Source: Taibaiella sp.
GTDB lineage: Bacteria > Bacteroidota > Bacteroidia > Chitinophagales > Chitinophagaceae
Length of the DNA: 64,000 nucleotides
Reading direction: 5' to 3'
Assembly (NCBI GenBank): GCA_016786705.1
Contig: JAEUVV010000009.1
Coordinates: 307,644-371,643, forward strand
Positions within the stretch are counted from its first letter, which is position 1; each line of letters starts with the position of its first letter. A program made the position numbers and the translations under genes. Below are positions 43,383 through 53,247 of this stretch, piece by piece. The notes under the pieces are model-generated. The model made no database searches. It was not told the DNA's origin and saw only the letters and a list, made by a program, of their open reading frames with translations.

Positions 43383-44555
43383 CTACCTGGCTTCAGGTAT
43401 AACCTTTAAGGTCAATTTTAATAACTGGCCAAAAGGCCTTCCATTTCTTACTGCAGGTTTGACCTTTGCCTGCTTATAAAAAAAAGCGGCCAGTTCAGAC
43501 CCTATCGCTGCTGCATGCAGCCCTTCAATGTCTTTGAAAACAAACGCTCCGTCGTCCGTCACGTTTACCCGCACTGTATAAATGCCTTCCAGCGCAACAG
43601 TCGCCTGGCATAATAATGTAGCCAACCTGTCGTTCAATGCATTATTAAACACAACAGCTACCGCTTCTTTTTGGTAAACGGCCCGGAAAATCATTTCTTC
43701 CCTGGGAGGAACAATGCCAATACCGTATTCAACCGGTGTTCCTTTAAGGGTTTTATGTTTAACCGTTCTTACCAGCTTGCCGCGTTCGTTATAATACTTC
43801 CAGGCCAGGCAGGGGGTATCCCAATAATGAAAAGTTTCAGAAGATAAAATACCGGTAGGATACCAGCTCTTCTTGCAGCGTACCCGCCATTTATTCTGTA
43901 CCAGGCTATCAAAGGTGTGCTGTATCAATTGCTGTTGCTCATCCCAGATTTTCTCCGAGGTTAAAGTACGTTCATACACCAGGTTTCCCGCTTCATTCCA
44001 TCTTTTTTTCAAACTGTCCAGTCCACTACTGTACCAGGTCATTTCACGGCCACGCTCTTTAAGGTCTGTAATACTTAAGGAATCTTGCCCGCCAATCCCG
44101 TAATAGAGCTTTCTTCCTGCATTACGATCTGCCGTCCACAATACCGAATTACTGGATAATAAACCTTCAAAATAAGCATTTAATTTTCTCCTTTCGCCGC
44201 CGGGCACTATGCTGTCGGTCAATTTAAGCCCTTTAGCCACATAATCTAAACTTACCGGGCTATTGATTGTCCCATTTTTATCTACTTCCAATGCGGCGAT
44301 CAATTGTTCACCCGCATTGTGGATATAAATACTGTCCCCCTTATCTTTATAAATGAAGCTTATCGTATATGGCTCAACCTGGAACTCACTTGCGATAGCT
44401 TTATAAGAGTCATACCGGAATAACTTATTTCTGTTAGCTTTTACCTGCGCTTTACACGCTTTTAGTGGTGTATTTTGTGCATTTATCTCCCAAGCAGGTA
44501 AAAAGCTGAGCAGGATAAAAAGATAAAAGACCGGGTATGGCTGCTTGCGCTTCAT
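43383..44555 (-). CDS. Exported protein, tandem paralogue of 42107-43207
   Basis: A 390-residue exported protein (signal peptide, cleavage near EINAQ). Same architecture as its neighbour: an opening CKAQVKANRNKLFRYDSY, the shared DSIVPG block, MORN-like lines (SWYPTGILSSETFHYWD, YYNERGKLVRTVKH) and a C-terminal TonB-like end (FFYKQAKVKPAVRNGRPFGQLLKLTLKV). It carries about 20 additional residues in the middle (LTSEKIWDEQQQLIQHTFD region). It has its own terminator, so the pair is transcribed separately. Function unknown. Confidence 0.8.
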   Translation of the reverse strand: MKRKQPYPVFYLFILLSFLPAWEINAQNTPLKACKAQVKANRNKLFRYDSYKAIASEFQVEPYTISFIYKDKGDSIYIHNAGEQLIAALEVDKNGTINSPVSLDYVAKGLKLTDSIVPGGERRKLNAYFEGLLSSNSVLWTADRNAGRKLYYGIGGQDSLSITDLKERGREMTWYSSGLDSLKKRWNEAGNLVYERTLTSEKIWDEQQQLIQHTFDSLVQNKWRVRCKKSWYPTGILSSETFHYWDTPCLAWKYYNERGKLVRTVKHKTLKGTPVEYGIGIVPPREEMIFRAVYQKEAVAVVFNNALNDRLATLLCQATVALEGIYTVRVNVTDDGAFVFKDIEGLHAAAIGSELAAFFYKQAKVKPAVRNGRPFGQLLKLTLKVIPEAR

Positions 44556-44685
44556 AATACTGATTTCAGAACTTGTTTTAAAGTAATTACCAAATAATAA
44601 GATGCAAAAAAAGTGAAAATGGTTTAGCCCATTTAATTATTTACTCACCGCGCTTACCGGAACCAGGTGTAGCTTGCCTTAACAA

Positions 44686-44717
44686 AGAAAAGGCTACCCT
44701 TATGGATAGCCTTTTCT
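44686..44717 (-). terminator. Intrinsic terminator after rpsH, end of the ribosomal operon
   Basis: Stem AGAAAAGGCTATCC with complement GGGTAGCCTTTTCT around an ATAA loop (minus strand), 24 bases after the rpsH stop. It marks the end of transcription of the S10/spc cluster. Confidence 0.85.
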
Positions 44718-44740
44718 AAATATATTGAAGTAAACTTTTC

Positions 44741-45139
44741 TTACCAGATGTGGCATAAAACTTCACCACCTACGTTATTAGCACGCGCTTCTTTATCAGT
44801 CATTACACCTTTAGAAGTAGAGATAATAGCGATACCCAGACCGTTTTTCACTTTTCTGATCTCAGAAGGTTTAGCGTATTGACGCAGACCCGGGCGGCTG
44901 ATACGGTCTAAAGAACGGATAACCGGCTCTTTAGATTGCGCATCATATTTCAAAGCGATTTTGATCAAACCTTGTTTGTTATCGTCTTCGAATTTGTATT
45001 TTAAAATATATCCTTTATCGTAAAGAATCTCAGTGATTCTTTTCTTTAAATTAGAAGCAGGGATCTCAACGATACGGTGCTTAGCCATTTGTGCATTACG
45101 AATGCGCGTTAAAAAGTCTGCAATAGGATCTGTTACCAT
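44741..45139 (-). CDS. rpsH: 30S ribosomal protein S8
   Basis: S8 binds the central domain of 16S rRNA and is a key early assembly protein of the small subunit. The 132 residues show the family's opening [14 protein letters not shown] and the signature [26 protein letters not shown] at the end. It lies 162 bases behind rpsN, an unusually wide gap for this operon, and is followed by a terminator where rplF would normally stand. Confidence 0.97.
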   Translation of the reverse strand: MVTDPIADFLTRIRNAQMAKHRIVEIPASNLKKRITEILYDKGYILKYKFEDDNKQGLIKIALKYDAQSKEPVIRSLDRISRPGLRQYAKPSEIRKVKNGLGIAIISTSKGVMTDKEARANNVGGEVLCHIW

Positions 45140-45301
45140 TTTTACAAGTTTTTTTGTTTGAGTAATTGACTCGAGTTACCGAGTTACGGACTTGAGCCTA
45201 ATATAATTCAATGCAACTATCGACTAGATCTGGAGTTCAGTTCATTGTCCCTTAAAAACGAAAAAGTTTAAAAGAGTGTCCGATAGTGTTCTAATAAAAG
45301 C

Positions 45302-45571
45302 TTACCAAGAAGCTTTTTTCACGCCTGGTATCAAACCATTCAGTGCCATTTCGCGGAAGATAACACGACCGATACCAAATTGACGCATATATCCTTTAGG
45401 ACGACCAGTTAATTGACAACGATTTTTCAATCTAACCGGAGATGCATTTTTTGGTAATTTGTCTAATGCTGCATAGTCGCCAGCTTCTTTCAAAGCGGCA
45501 CGTTTTTCAGCATATTGTGCTACCATTTTCTCGCGTTTGCGTTGACGCGCTGTTACGGATGCTCTAGCCAT
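45302..45571 (-). CDS. rpsN: 30S ribosomal protein S14
   Basis: S14 helps form the 3' domain of the 30S subunit head. At 89 residues it is the long, zinc-independent type: the C-x2-C pairs of the short zinc form are absent, with [22 protein letters not shown] and the end GVKKASW present. It starts 3 bases after rplE. Confidence 0.96.
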   Translation of the reverse strand: MARASVTARQRKREKMVAQYAEKRAALKEAGDYAALDKLPKNASPVRLKNRCQLTGRPKGYMRQFGIGRVIFREMALNGLIPGVKKASW

Positions 45572-45574
45572 ATT

Positions 45575-46147
45575 TTAGTTATTATCTTTTTTAATATTTT
45601 TGAAAGGTAAACCTAACTCTTTCAATAACTCGTAAGCCTCTTCGTTAGTTTTAGCTGTAGTTACGAAAGTGATATCCATACCAGAGATACGCGCTACCTT
45701 ATCGATATCGATCTCAGGGTAGATGATTTGCTCCGTTACACCGAAAGTGTAGTTACCACGACCATCAAAAGATTTATCGTTGATACCTTTAAAGTCACGT
45801 ACACGCGGTAAAGAGATAGAGATCAAACGATCTAAGAACTCATACATGTTAGCACCACGTAAAGTTACGCGGGCGCCGATTGGCATGTTTTTACGTAATT
45901 TAAAGTTAGAGATGTCCTTTTTAGACAAAGTAGGTACCGCTTTTTGACCGGCGATCATTGTCATTTCTTTTACGGCATCATCAACTAATTTCTTATCAGA
46001 AGTAGATCCTTTTACACCTTGGTTCAGACAAATCTTTACCAATTTAGGAATTTGCATTACGGTTTTGTAACCGAATTTCTTCATCAATGCCGATTTAACT
46101 TCGTCAGCATATTTTTTCTGAAGACGTGGAGTGTATGTTGTACTCAT
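45575..46147 (-). CDS. rplE: 50S ribosomal protein L5
   Basis: L5 binds 5S rRNA and forms part of the central protuberance. The 190-residue protein shows [16 protein letters not shown], the [23 protein letters not shown] signature and the [17 protein letters not shown] block near the C-terminus. Length is normal. It is separated from rplX by 2 bases. Confidence 0.97.
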   Translation of the reverse strand: MSTTYTPRLQKKYADEVKSALMKKFGYKTVMQIPKLVKICLNQGVKGSTSDKKLVDDAVKEMTMIAGQKAVPTLSKKDISNFKLRKNMPIGARVTLRGANMYEFLDRLISISLPRVRDFKGINDKSFDGRGNYTFGVTEQIIYPEIDIDKVARISGMDITFVTTAKTNEEAYELLKELGLPFKNIKKDNN

Positions 46148-46149
46148 TA

Positions 46150-46485
46150 TTAAATTGCTTGACTAGTTTTTTTAGAAATACGAACCGTTTTACCTTCTTT
46201 TTGTTCACGGTTTACGCGTACAGGAGCACCAGCTTTAGCATCCCATAACATTACGTTAGAGATCGCGATAGGAGCTTCTTCTTTTACGATGCCACCCTGC
46301 GGGTTTTTAGCGCTTGGTTTAACGTGTTTAGTAACGATGTTAACACCTTCTACCAATACACGCCCTTTAAGCGGATATACTGCCAATACCTGACGAGGAG
46401 TAGTGCGGCTTTTATCATCACCTGCAATTACAGCTACCTGGTCGCCTTTTTTGATATTGAATTTTGGTTTGAATCTAGTTTTCAT
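46150..46485 (-). CDS. rplX: 50S ribosomal protein L24
   Basis: L24 initiates 50S assembly by binding the 5' end of 23S rRNA. The 111 residues open with a KOW motif ([17 protein letters not shown]) and contain the family segment [22 protein letters not shown]. The gap to rplN is 59 bases. Confidence 0.95.
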   Translation of the reverse strand: MKTRFKPKFNIKKGDQVAVIAGDDKSRTTPRQVLAVYPLKGRVLVEGVNIVTKHVKPSAKNPQGGIVKEEAPIAISNVMLWDAKAGAPVRVNREQKEGKTVRISKKTSQAI

Positions 46486-46544
46486 TTTAAACGAATTCTA
46501 TAGTGCCGCTTTAAATAACGGGCGGCAAAGGTACGAAATATTTT

Positions 46545-46913
46545 TTACAAAACTTCAGGAGCCAGGGAAACTATTTTCATATATCCCTTGTCACGCAATT
46601 CTCTTGCTACTGGCCCGAAGATACGGGTACCACGAGGATCACCTGCATTGTTTAACAATACTACTGCGTTCTCATCGAAGCTGATGTAAGAACCATCTTT
46701 ACGACGTAATTTATTTTTTGTTCTTACGATAACGGCTTTAACCACAGTACCTTTTTTAATACCACCGGCTGGGATAGCATCTTTTACAGTAACTACGATC
46801 TGGTCGCCTACATAAGCATATTGCTGGCCGGAGTTGCCTAATACACGGATACAAAGTACTTCTTTTGCACCACTATTGTCTGCTACTTTTAGCCTTGATT
46901 CTTGCTGTATCAT
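46545..46913 (-). CDS. rplN: 50S ribosomal protein L14
   Basis: L14 sits at the subunit interface and contacts 16S rRNA helix 14. The 122-residue length is exact for the family, with the opening [22 protein letters not shown] and the end [23 protein letters not shown]. It is 128 bases behind rpsQ. Confidence 0.97.
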   Translation of the reverse strand: MIQQESRLKVADNSGAKEVLCIRVLGNSGQQYAYVGDQIVVTVKDAIPAGGIKKGTVVKAVIVRTKNKLRRKDGSYISFDENAVVLLNNAGDPRGTRIFGPVARELRDKGYMKIVSLAPEVL

Positions 46914-47041
46914 TTTATAAAAATGTTTAGCTCTTCGCTTTATTGGTTAATATAAATCTCCAGGGGTTGGTCCCGAAGTGTTTTTTTCAGCGCTGCACAA
47001 CCCTCCGGGCAGGCAGATGAATAAAGATGGTTTTTGAAAAA

Positions 47042-47302
47042 CTATTTAGCTTTTTCGATGATTTCAACTAATCTCCAGCATTTGGTTTTGCTTAGAGGAC
47101 GGGTTTCCATGATACGTACTGTATCTCCGATACCGCATTGATTAGTTTCATCGTGAGCGTGGAACTTAGTTGTTTTTTTCAAAAACTTACCGTAGATAGG
47201 GTGTTTTACTTTACGTTCTACAGCAACAGTAATCGTTTTATCCATTTTATTGCTTGTAACTAAACCTACACGGCTTTTTCTTGTTTTTCTTTCTACTGTC
47301 AT
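47042..47302 (-). CDS. rpsQ: 30S ribosomal protein S17
   Basis: S17 is a primary 16S rRNA binder of the 5' domain with an OB fold. The 86 residues include [22 protein letters not shown] and the signature [23 protein letters not shown]. Gap to rpmC 20 bases. Confidence 0.96.
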   Translation of the reverse strand: MTVERKTRKSRVGLVTSNKMDKTITVAVERKVKHPIYGKFLKKTTKFHAHDETNQCGIGDTVRIMETRPLSKTKCWRLVEIIEKAK

Positions 47303-47322
47303 GATGACGTTAATATTTTATA

Positions 47323-47529
47323 TTAGTTACCTAATTGTCTTTTACGTTGCTCAGTTTTCAATTGTGAAATCTCACGGCGTACACCACGGATAGCCATAGG
47401 ATTTTCAATCGGATTAACAGCATGACTGAATTTCATTTTATTCAAACGATCAACTTCAGCATTAATTCTGTCTACCAACGCTTCGTCGCTTAAGCTGCGA
47501 TAGTCTTCTGTATTTTTAGCCTTTGCCAT
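47323..47529 (-). CDS. rpmC: 50S ribosomal protein L29
   Basis: L29 lies by the nascent-chain exit tunnel and contacts L23. This 68-residue two-helix protein shows the usual SLSDEALVDRINAEVDRLNKMKFSHAV and ends GVRREISQLKTEQRKRQLGN. Confidence 0.93.
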   Translation of the reverse strand: MAKAKNTEDYRSLSDEALVDRINAEVDRLNKMKFSHAVNPIENPMAIRGVRREISQLKTEQRKRQLGN

Positions 47530-47585
47530 TTTTAAAAATAAATTTAATGGTTTGTACTTTTGGTTATTGGTTTACACTAAAAGGA

Positions 47586-48008
47586 TTATGCTTCTACGAA
47601 ATCGTGACGCACAACGAATTTAGTTTTGATCGGCAATTTTTGAGCTGCCAATTCCATAGCTTCTCTGGCTAATTCCATAGCAACACCTTCAACTTCGAAC
47701 ATGATAGTTCCAGGCTTAACTACAGCTGCCCAGTATTCCAAGCTACCTTTACCTTTACCCATACGTACCTCGGCAGGTTTTGCAGTAATCGGCTTATCAG
47801 GGAAAATACGGATCCAAACAGTACCTTCACGTTTCATATGACGGGTCATAGCCTGACGTGCTGCTTCTATCTGACGGTTAGTGATCCATTTTGGCTCTAA
47901 CGCTTTCAATCCAAACGAACCAAAGGCTACAGTGGCACCACGCTGTGCGTTACCTCTGATACGGCCTTTGTGCTGTTTACGACGCTTAACTCTTTTTGGT
48001 TGTAACAT
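47586..48008 (-). CDS. rplP: 50S ribosomal protein L16
   Basis: L16 supports the A site and the 5S/23S rRNA junction. The 140 residues contain [24 protein letters not shown] at the start, then [25 protein letters not shown], the family signature, and [12 protein letters not shown] near the end. Normal length. The gap up to rpsC is 143 bases. Confidence 0.97.
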   Translation of the reverse strand: MLQPKRVKRRKQHKGRIRGNAQRGATVAFGSFGLKALEPKWITNRQIEAARQAMTRHMKREGTVWIRIFPDKPITAKPAEVRMGKGKGSLEYWAAVVKPGTIMFEVEGVAMELAREAMELAAQKLPIKTKFVVRHDFVEA

Positions 48009-48151
48009 TGTTTGATATTTTTATTCTGACCGTGAGGGTTGATATGGATCAGAGCCTCGAGCATCAGAGTATATAAAAATTGTATTTATTAACGGGGATA
48101 AACACCTAAGGTTGGATCAGGCTTACTTCCCCGGATTGTATGAAATTAGTC

Positions 48152-48958
48152 TTAGTTTTGACGAGGACCTCTTCCAGCACCGCCACCGCGACGTTCTCCA
48201 CCGCCACGACGATCGTTACCGCCACCGCGACGATCATTACCACCGCCACGACGCTCACCACCACGGCCTTCTGCACCGCCACGACGGTCAGTTGAACCAG
48301 ATGTGATGTTAGGGTTCAATTCACGCTTGCCTAATACTTCACCTTTACAGATCCATACTTTCAAACCGATTTTACCGTAAACAGTCATTGCATAAACGTT
48401 AGCATAATCGATATCCATACGGAAAGTATGTAATGGTGTACGACCTTGCTTGATTTCTTCAGAACGTGCAATCTCTGCACCACCTAAACGACCGCTTGCT
48501 TTGATTTTGATCCCTTCTGCACCCATTCTCATAGCTGTAGAGATGGCCATTTTAATCGCTCTCTTAAAGCTTACACGACCTTCAATCTGGCGAGCAATAG
48601 TTTCACCTACGATCTGAGCATCCAGTTCAGGACGACGGATCTCCATAATGTTGATCTGAACATCATTATTTCCGGTTAATTTCTTCAACTCTTCTTTAAT
48701 TCTATCCACTTCCTGTCCACCTTTACCGATAATGATACCAGGCTTAGAAGTGTGAATAGTGATGATTAATTTTCCAAGCGTACGTTCGATAACGATACGG
48801 GAAACACCACCTTTATTGATACGGGCATTCAGGTAAGTACGGATTTTGTGATCTTGTACTAAGTTATTACCGTATTGTTTCTTATCGCTATACCACATAG
48901 AATCCCAACCACGGATGATTCCTAAACGATTACCTATTGGATTTGCTTTTTGACCCAT
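48152..48958 (-). CDS. rpsC: 30S ribosomal protein S3 with RGG-type C-terminal extension
   Basis: S3 lies at the mRNA entry channel and takes part in mRNA unwinding. The first 220 residues are standard: an opening [13 protein letters not shown], a KH type 2 domain with GIIIGKGG (75-81), and the C-terminal signature [15 protein letters not shown]. After residue about 221 comes a 47-residue low-complexity tail of [12 protein letters not shown] repeats ending GPRQN. Such basic, Gly-rich tails are reported in S3 of related Bacteroidota but differ in length between species; they could strengthen RNA binding. Confidence 0.96.
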   Translation of the reverse strand: MGQKANPIGNRLGIIRGWDSMWYSDKKQYGNNLVQDHKIRTYLNARINKGGVSRIVIERTLGKLIITIHTSKPGIIIGKGGQEVDRIKEELKKLTGNNDVQINIMEIRRPELDAQIVGETIARQIEGRVSFKRAIKMAISTAMRMGAEGIKIKASGRLGGAEIARSEEIKQGRTPLHTFRMDIDYANVYAMTVYGKIGLKVWICKGEVLGKRELNPNITSGSTDRRGGAEGRGGERRGGGNDRRGGGNDRRGGGERRGGGAGRGPRQN

Positions 48959-48967
48959 TGTCTTAAT

Positions 48968-49060
48968 TTGATAATTTGAGAATTAGCTAATGTGCTAATG
49001 ATATTTAATTATATTAATTTTTCATCAGCCAATCAGCTAATTTGCTAATCAGCTAATTAT
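48968..49060. repeat. GCTAAT-rich short repeat between rplV and rpsC
   Basis: The intergenic spacer has repeated units built on AGCTAAT, TGCTAAT and CAGCTAAT on both sides of an AT core, so it can fold back on itself. It does not code. Similar runs of this motif are common in intergenic DNA of several Bacteroidota, so it may be a small repetitive element. Confidence 0.55.
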
Positions 49061-49061
49061 A

Positions 49062-49406
49062 TTATTTTTTGCTATCAACAATTACGGTTACGTGATTGCT
49101 GCGCTTGCGCACACGGTAGGCACGGCCTTGTGGAGCCGGTAACATACGCTTCACCATGCGACCGCCATCAACCATGATGGTTTTCACAGCCAGGTTAGCT
49201 TCAGCCACATCCTGACCTTCATTCTTTTGTTTCCAGTTATCGATAGCACTTAATACTAATTTCTCTAATGCTACAGAAGGGTGCTTAGTGCTATATTTTA
49301 ATACACTCAAAGCTTTTTCTACTTCCATACCACGGATAAGATCCGCTAACAAACGCATTTTGCGTGGCGAAGTAGGATAATTTCTTAAACGAGCTATTGC
49401 TTCCAT
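49062..49406 (-). CDS. rplV: 50S ribosomal protein L22
   Basis: L22 spans the exit tunnel wall and contacts all domains of 23S rRNA. The 114 residues show [22 protein letters not shown] and the hairpin and signature region [23 protein letters not shown] at the C-terminus. The gap to rpsS is 46 bases. Confidence 0.96.
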   Translation of the reverse strand: MEAIARLRNYPTSPRKMRLLADLIRGMEVEKALSVLKYSTKHPSVALEKLVLSAIDNWKQKNEGQDVAEANLAVKTIMVDGGRMVKRMLPAPQGRAYRVRKRSNHVTVIVDSKK

Positions 49407-49452
49407 TTTCTTTAATATTGGTAATTAGCTATGCTAATTTTATAATCAAAAA

Positions 49453-49722
49453 TTATTTTTTCTTGTCACTGTGACCTTTGAAGTTACGAGTAGGTGCAAA
49501 CTCTCCTAATTTATGGCCTACCATATACTCGGTAACATAAACCGGAATGAATTTGTTTCCGTTGTGAACTGCAAAAGTGTGTCCTACGAAATCAGGAGAG
49601 ATAGTAGAACGACGGCTCCAAGTTTTGATTACAGTTCTTTTAGCGCCTGCTTCGTTTTGAGTTAAAACTTTTTGCTCAAGATTGTGGTCAATGTAAGGAC
49701 CTTTTTTAATTGAACGACCCAT
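49453..49722 (-). CDS. rpsS: 30S ribosomal protein S19
   Basis: S19 stands in the 30S head and forms a complex with S13. The 89 residues have [19 protein letters not shown] and the signature [24 protein letters not shown]. Normal length and position after rplB. Confidence 0.97.
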   Translation of the reverse strand: MGRSIKKGPYIDHNLEQKVLTQNEAGAKRTVIKTWSRRSTISPDFVGHTFAVHNGNKFIPVYVTEYMVGHKLGEFAPTRNFKGHSDKKK

Positions 49723-49799
49723 TGTTGCGTTGTTTTTTGATGATTTGACAGCTTCACTTTACAGCAAAGCTGCCCATTTTATCTATTAAAAATTATGAA

Positions 49800-50627
49800 T
49801 TATTTTTTCTTAGCGCGTTGAATGATCAAAGCATTAGATGGTTTAGTCTTGCTGCGTGTTTTCTCACCTTTAGCGTACTTACCGGTACGAGAACGTGGGT
49901 GACCACCAGAAGATTTACCTTCACCACCACCCATCGGGTGATCTACAGGGTTCATCGCAACACCTCTTACGCGTGGACGAAGACCTTTCCAACGGTTACG
50001 ACCTGCTTTACCAACTGATTCTAACTGGTGATCGCTGTTAGAAACGATACCTACAGTAGCGTAACAAGAGCTTAATACCTTACGTAATTCGCCGGATGGC
50101 ATTTTCAATACCGCGAATCTTTCTTCTTTCGCAGTTAATTGAGCATAAGTACCTGCAGAACGTGCGATAGCACCACCTTTACCAGGTTGCATCTCGATAT
50201 TGTGAACCACAGTACCTAATGGCATGTTTTTCATCAATAAAGCATTACCAACTTCAGGAGCAACGCTTTCACCACTGATTACCTGGGCACCTACTTCAAG
50301 GCCCTGAGGAGCGATGATGTAACGCTTTTCACCATCAGCATAAGCTAACAAAGCGATGAATGCTGTACGGTTCGGATCATATTCGATAGACTTAACGGTA
50401 GCCGGGATATCCGCTTTGTTACGTTTGAAGTCAATGATACGATAGTGTTTTTTATGACCGCCACCAATGTTGCGTACAGTCATACGACCTTTAGAGTTAC
50501 GGCCAGAGTTCCTGGTCTTTTTGTCTAATAAGCTCTTTTCCGGAGTACTTGTAGTAATCTCCGCGTACGCGTTTCCTACTCTGAAACGGGTACCGGGAGT
50601 GGTCGGTTTGTATTTACGTAAAGCCAT
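49800..50627 (-). CDS. rplB: 50S ribosomal protein L2
   Basis: L2 is needed for subunit association and peptidyl transfer. The 275 residues include [22 protein letters not shown], the [24 protein letters not shown] region, and the catalytic-site histidine in [13 protein letters not shown]. All conserved. A plus-strand open frame opposite rplB is a shadow. Confidence 0.97.
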   Translation of the reverse strand: MALRKYKPTTPGTRFRVGNAYAEITTSTPEKSLLDKKTRNSGRNSKGRMTVRNIGGGHKKHYRIIDFKRNKADIPATVKSIEYDPNRTAFIALLAYADGEKRYIIAPQGLEVGAQVISGESVAPEVGNALLMKNMPLGTVVHNIEMQPGKGGAIARSAGTYAQLTAKEERFAVLKMPSGELRKVLSSCYATVGIVSNSDHQLESVGKAGRNRWKGLRPRVRGVAMNPVDHPMGGGEGKSSGGHPRSRTGKYAKGEKTRSKTKPSNALIIQRAKKK

Positions 50628-50705
50628 TTTTATTTTGGTTTGTAGTTTGTTTATCTGGCGCTATACCAATAATTGTCCAAACTGTTTACTAAATGTGTTA
50701 ATGAA

Positions 50706-51002
50706 TTAGAAAGAGAACAAATCGATTGTTTCACCTTCTGCCAATGTTACTATCGCTTTTTTGTAAGAAGGCTTGCGACCTTTTACAAAACCGGCTTTAG
50801 TGAAACGGCTCTTATTTTTTGCAGGAACGACGATAGTATTCACTTCGTTTACTTTTACGCTGTAAAAGCTTTCTACCGCTTCCTTAATTTCCAGTTTGTT
50901 GGAACGCTTGTCCACAACGAAAGTGTAACGGTTTTCTTTTTCCATTTGACCATTAACTTTCTCGGTAATTACCGGGCGAACCAATACTTCTTGAAGTCTC
51001 AT
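50706..51002 (-). CDS. rplW: 50S ribosomal protein L23
   Basis: L23 surrounds the exit tunnel and docks trigger factor and SRP. The 98-residue protein contains EVLVRPVITEKVNGQMEKENRYTFVVDKRSNKLEIKEAVE and the closing FTKAGFVKGRKPSYKKAIVTL block. Normal length. Confidence 0.95.
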   Translation of the reverse strand: MRLQEVLVRPVITEKVNGQMEKENRYTFVVDKRSNKLEIKEAVESFYSVKVNEVNTIVVPAKNKSRFTKAGFVKGRKPSYKKAIVTLAEGETIDLFSF

Positions 51003-51062
51003 TGTTGATAATTTATTTTTTTGCAGACCTGATTAACGGTCTATACATAACGTTAATAAAAA

Positions 51063-51701
51063 TTATGCTTCTACTTCTTCAACTGCTTCGTTAAAGATTT
51101 TAGCAGCGCTTTCAGTAATTACTAAAGTTTTAGCGTTCAGGATATCATAAGTATTGATATCGCTCAGTACACTTGCTTTTACTTTTGGTAAGTTACGCAC
51201 GCTTAAGTAGAAGTTTGCATCATAATCAGCATTAACTAATAAAGTTTTCTGATCAGCTACGTTCAAGCTATTTAATACAGCCAACATTGTTTTTGTGTTA
51301 GGTGTATCTACTTTGATATCTTCTACGATAACGATCTGGTTGTCTTTAGCTTTGTAAGTCAGTGCAGACATTTTAGCCAGATCTTTCACTTTACGGTTCA
51401 ATTTGAAATCGTAAGCGTGAGGTTGAGGACCGTTTACGGCACCACCACCTTTATACAATGGGTTACGGATGTTACCTTTACGGGATCCACCGGTACCTTT
51501 CTGACGGTGTAATTTGCGGCTGGAACCTTTTACTTCCGCACGTGTTTTAGTTTTGTGCGTACCTAAACGGCGAGCTGCCAGATATTGCTTTACAGCAAGA
51601 TAGATTACGTGATCGTTCGGCTCGATATTGAAAATATCTTCCGGTAATTCCACCGAGCGGCCGGTCTTTTCACCTTTGCTATTTAATACTTCGATTTGCA
51701 T
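51063..51701 (-). CDS. rplD: 50S ribosomal protein L4
   Basis: L4 lines the exit tunnel and in many bacteria represses its own operon. The 212 residues carry TRAEVKGSSRKLHRQKGTGGSRKGNIRNP (the conserved loop) and a closing Ala/Val-rich segment. It starts 2 bases after rplC and precedes rplW by 60 bases. An autoregulatory leader could lie before rpsJ. Confidence 0.96.
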   Translation of the reverse strand: MQIEVLNSKGEKTGRSVELPEDIFNIEPNDHVIYLAVKQYLAARRLGTHKTKTRAEVKGSSRKLHRQKGTGGSRKGNIRNPLYKGGGAVNGPQPHAYDFKLNRKVKDLAKMSALTYKAKDNQIVIVEDIKVDTPNTKTMLAVLNSLNVADQKTLLVNADYDANFYLSVRNLPKVKASVLSDINTYDILNAKTLVITESAAKIFNEAVEEVEA

Positions 51702-51703
51702 GA

Positions 51704-52321
51704 TTATTTCTGAATTAAAACGATGGAACCATTGTGACCCGGAACTGAACCAGCTACTACGATATAGTTTTGTTCAGGAAACACTTTCATTACTTTTAGA
51801 GCTTTAACCTTAACGCGGTCGCCACCCATTTGACCCGCCATTCTCATATTTTTGAAAACACGGCTTGGATAAGATGATCCACCAATAGAACCTGGTGCAC
51901 GCTGACGATCGTGTTGACCGTGAGACGCCTCACCTACCCCGGCAAAGCCATGGCGTTTTACCACACCCTGGAAACCTTTACCTTTAGTAGTTCCGACAAC
52001 ATTTACTTTTTCACCCTCAACGAAGATGTCACAAGTAATAGTTTCACCTACTTGTTTATCAATAGAACAGTTACGAATTTCTTTTACTACAGATTTAGGA
52101 TCTGTGTTTGCTTTGGCGAAATGATTAAGAAGAGCTTTCGGCGTATTTTTTTCTTTACGCGTGCCATAAGCAATCTGAAGCGCGTTGTATCCATCAGACT
52201 CTTCAGTTTTTTTCTGAGTCACCACACATGGACCGGCTTCGATAATGGTGCAAGCAACCTGCTTTCCATTAGCTTCGAACACACTCGTCATGCCGATTTT
52301 TTTGCCAATAATACCTTTCAT
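51704..52321 (-). CDS. rplC: 50S ribosomal protein L3
   Basis: L3 starts 50S assembly near the peptidyl transferase centre. The 205 residues show GIIGKKIGMTSVFEANGKQV, the FQGVVKRHGFAG and SHGQHDRQRAPGSIGGSSYPSRVF signature, and the end VVAGSVPGHNGSIVLIQK. Normal length. A 282-base spacer separates it from rpsJ. Confidence 0.97.
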   Translation of the reverse strand: MKGIIGKKIGMTSVFEANGKQVACTIIEAGPCVVTQKKTEESDGYNALQIAYGTRKEKNTPKALLNHFAKANTDPKSVVKEIRNCSIDKQVGETITCDIFVEGEKVNVVGTTKGKGFQGVVKRHGFAGVGEASHGQHDRQRAPGSIGGSSYPSRVFKNMRMAGQMGGDRVKVKALKVMKVFPEQNYIVVAGSVPGHNGSIVLIQK

Positions 52322-52450
52322 TGTTAGAGATAATTATTATTCAGTTATTACAAGAGATGTTGCCATCTCACATTGTTATTGATTGATGTTTTTAATAGCT
52401 CAATGGAAAACCAGAACATTGCCTGGCACCCTTAGCTCAGCGCCTTTTAT

Positions 52451-52520
52451 AATTTTTGATTTCTGATTTTGGGTTTTGAATTATTACTAATCCAAAATCC
52501 AGAATTTAAAATTCAAAATC
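52451..52520. repeat. AT-rich imperfect inverted repeat in the rpsJ-rplC spacer
   Basis: The spacer holds GATTTTGGGTTTTGAATT near its left end and complementary TAATCCAAAATCC plus AATTCAAAATC near its right end, giving an imperfect hairpin of AT pairs. It does not code. It might be a small repetitive element or an RNA structure inside the operon. Confidence 0.45.
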
Positions 52521-52603
52521 TACCGAAGGTTAAGCCGTATAGACCATTTTTATAAAGAACAAAGCTTTCGCTATTAAAATTTTACTTTCGAAATTGCAGC
52601 AGG

Positions 52604-52909
52604 TTATGCTTTGATTTCTACTTCAACACCACTTGGTAAGTCCAATTTAGATAATGCATCTACAGTTTTGCTGCTTGATGTATAGATATCTAAAAGACGC
52701 TTGTGAGTAGTTAATTGAAACTGTTCTCTTGCCTTTTTATTTACGTGTGGTGAACGTAACACCGTGTAAATTTTCTTGTCAGTTGGCAATGGAATTGGAC
52801 CAGTTACTACAGCACCTGTGCTTCTTACCGTCTTAACGATTTTTTCTGCTGACTTATCAACCAAGTTGTGGTCGTAAGATTTCAATTTAATGCGAATGCG
52901 TTGTGACAT
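52604..52909 (-). CDS. rpsJ: 30S ribosomal protein S10
   Basis: S10 belongs to the 30S head and also takes part in NusB antitermination. The 101 residues contain [43 protein letters not shown] and [14 protein letters not shown]. Normal length. It is the first gene of the cluster here; in many Bacteroidota rpsG and fusA lie directly in front but here a T9SS gene points the other way. Confidence 0.97.
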   Translation of the reverse strand: MSQRIRIKLKSYDHNLVDKSAEKIVKTVRSTGAVVTGPIPLPTDKKIYTVLRSPHVNKKAREQFQLTTHKRLLDIYTSSSKTVDALSKLDLPSGVEVEIKA

Positions 52910-53037
52910 AATTCAAAAAACTTCCTTTATTATTTGGGAGTGCAAAACTAAAACATATATTTTTAATGACCAATTTTTTTTTTAATATTTTTTCTTTTTT
53001 ATCAAAAAAATAAATCCATCTATGATTAAAAACGCTG

Positions 53038-53045
53038 CAAAAGTA
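53038..53045 (-). promoter_or_regulatory. Candidate -7 box of the S10/spc operon
   Basis: Minus strand TACTTTTG, a TAnnTTTG match about 130 bases ahead of rpsJ. A TTG lies 13 bases up, a little close. The leader between it and rpsJ could hold a regulatory RNA, but no structure was proven. Confidence 0.4.
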
Positions 53046-53247
53046 AGCTGTTCTTCCTCAATTATTGCATTAATCAAATAATAAGTATTTTATATACTAT
53101 AAATTTAAAACACATAATACTTTAAATCACTTACCGGAACAAGCCCAGATATTTTCCAGGATCGCACTTAGAACTTTTATAACAATTAAAAATCTGCCAG
53201 AACTCAAAAAAAGTACAGTTTTATTTCTAAAAACAAAACATAATAGA

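Noticed and set aside
48112..48306. Plus-strand frame encoding a His/Arg/Asp-rich protein opposite rpsC
   Set aside because: It is the antisense of the GC-rich RGG repeat tail of S3; no signal, start context or conservation expected.
50673..51008. 111-codon plus-strand frame opposite rplW
   Set aside because: Antisense shadow of L23; rplW is conserved and in order.
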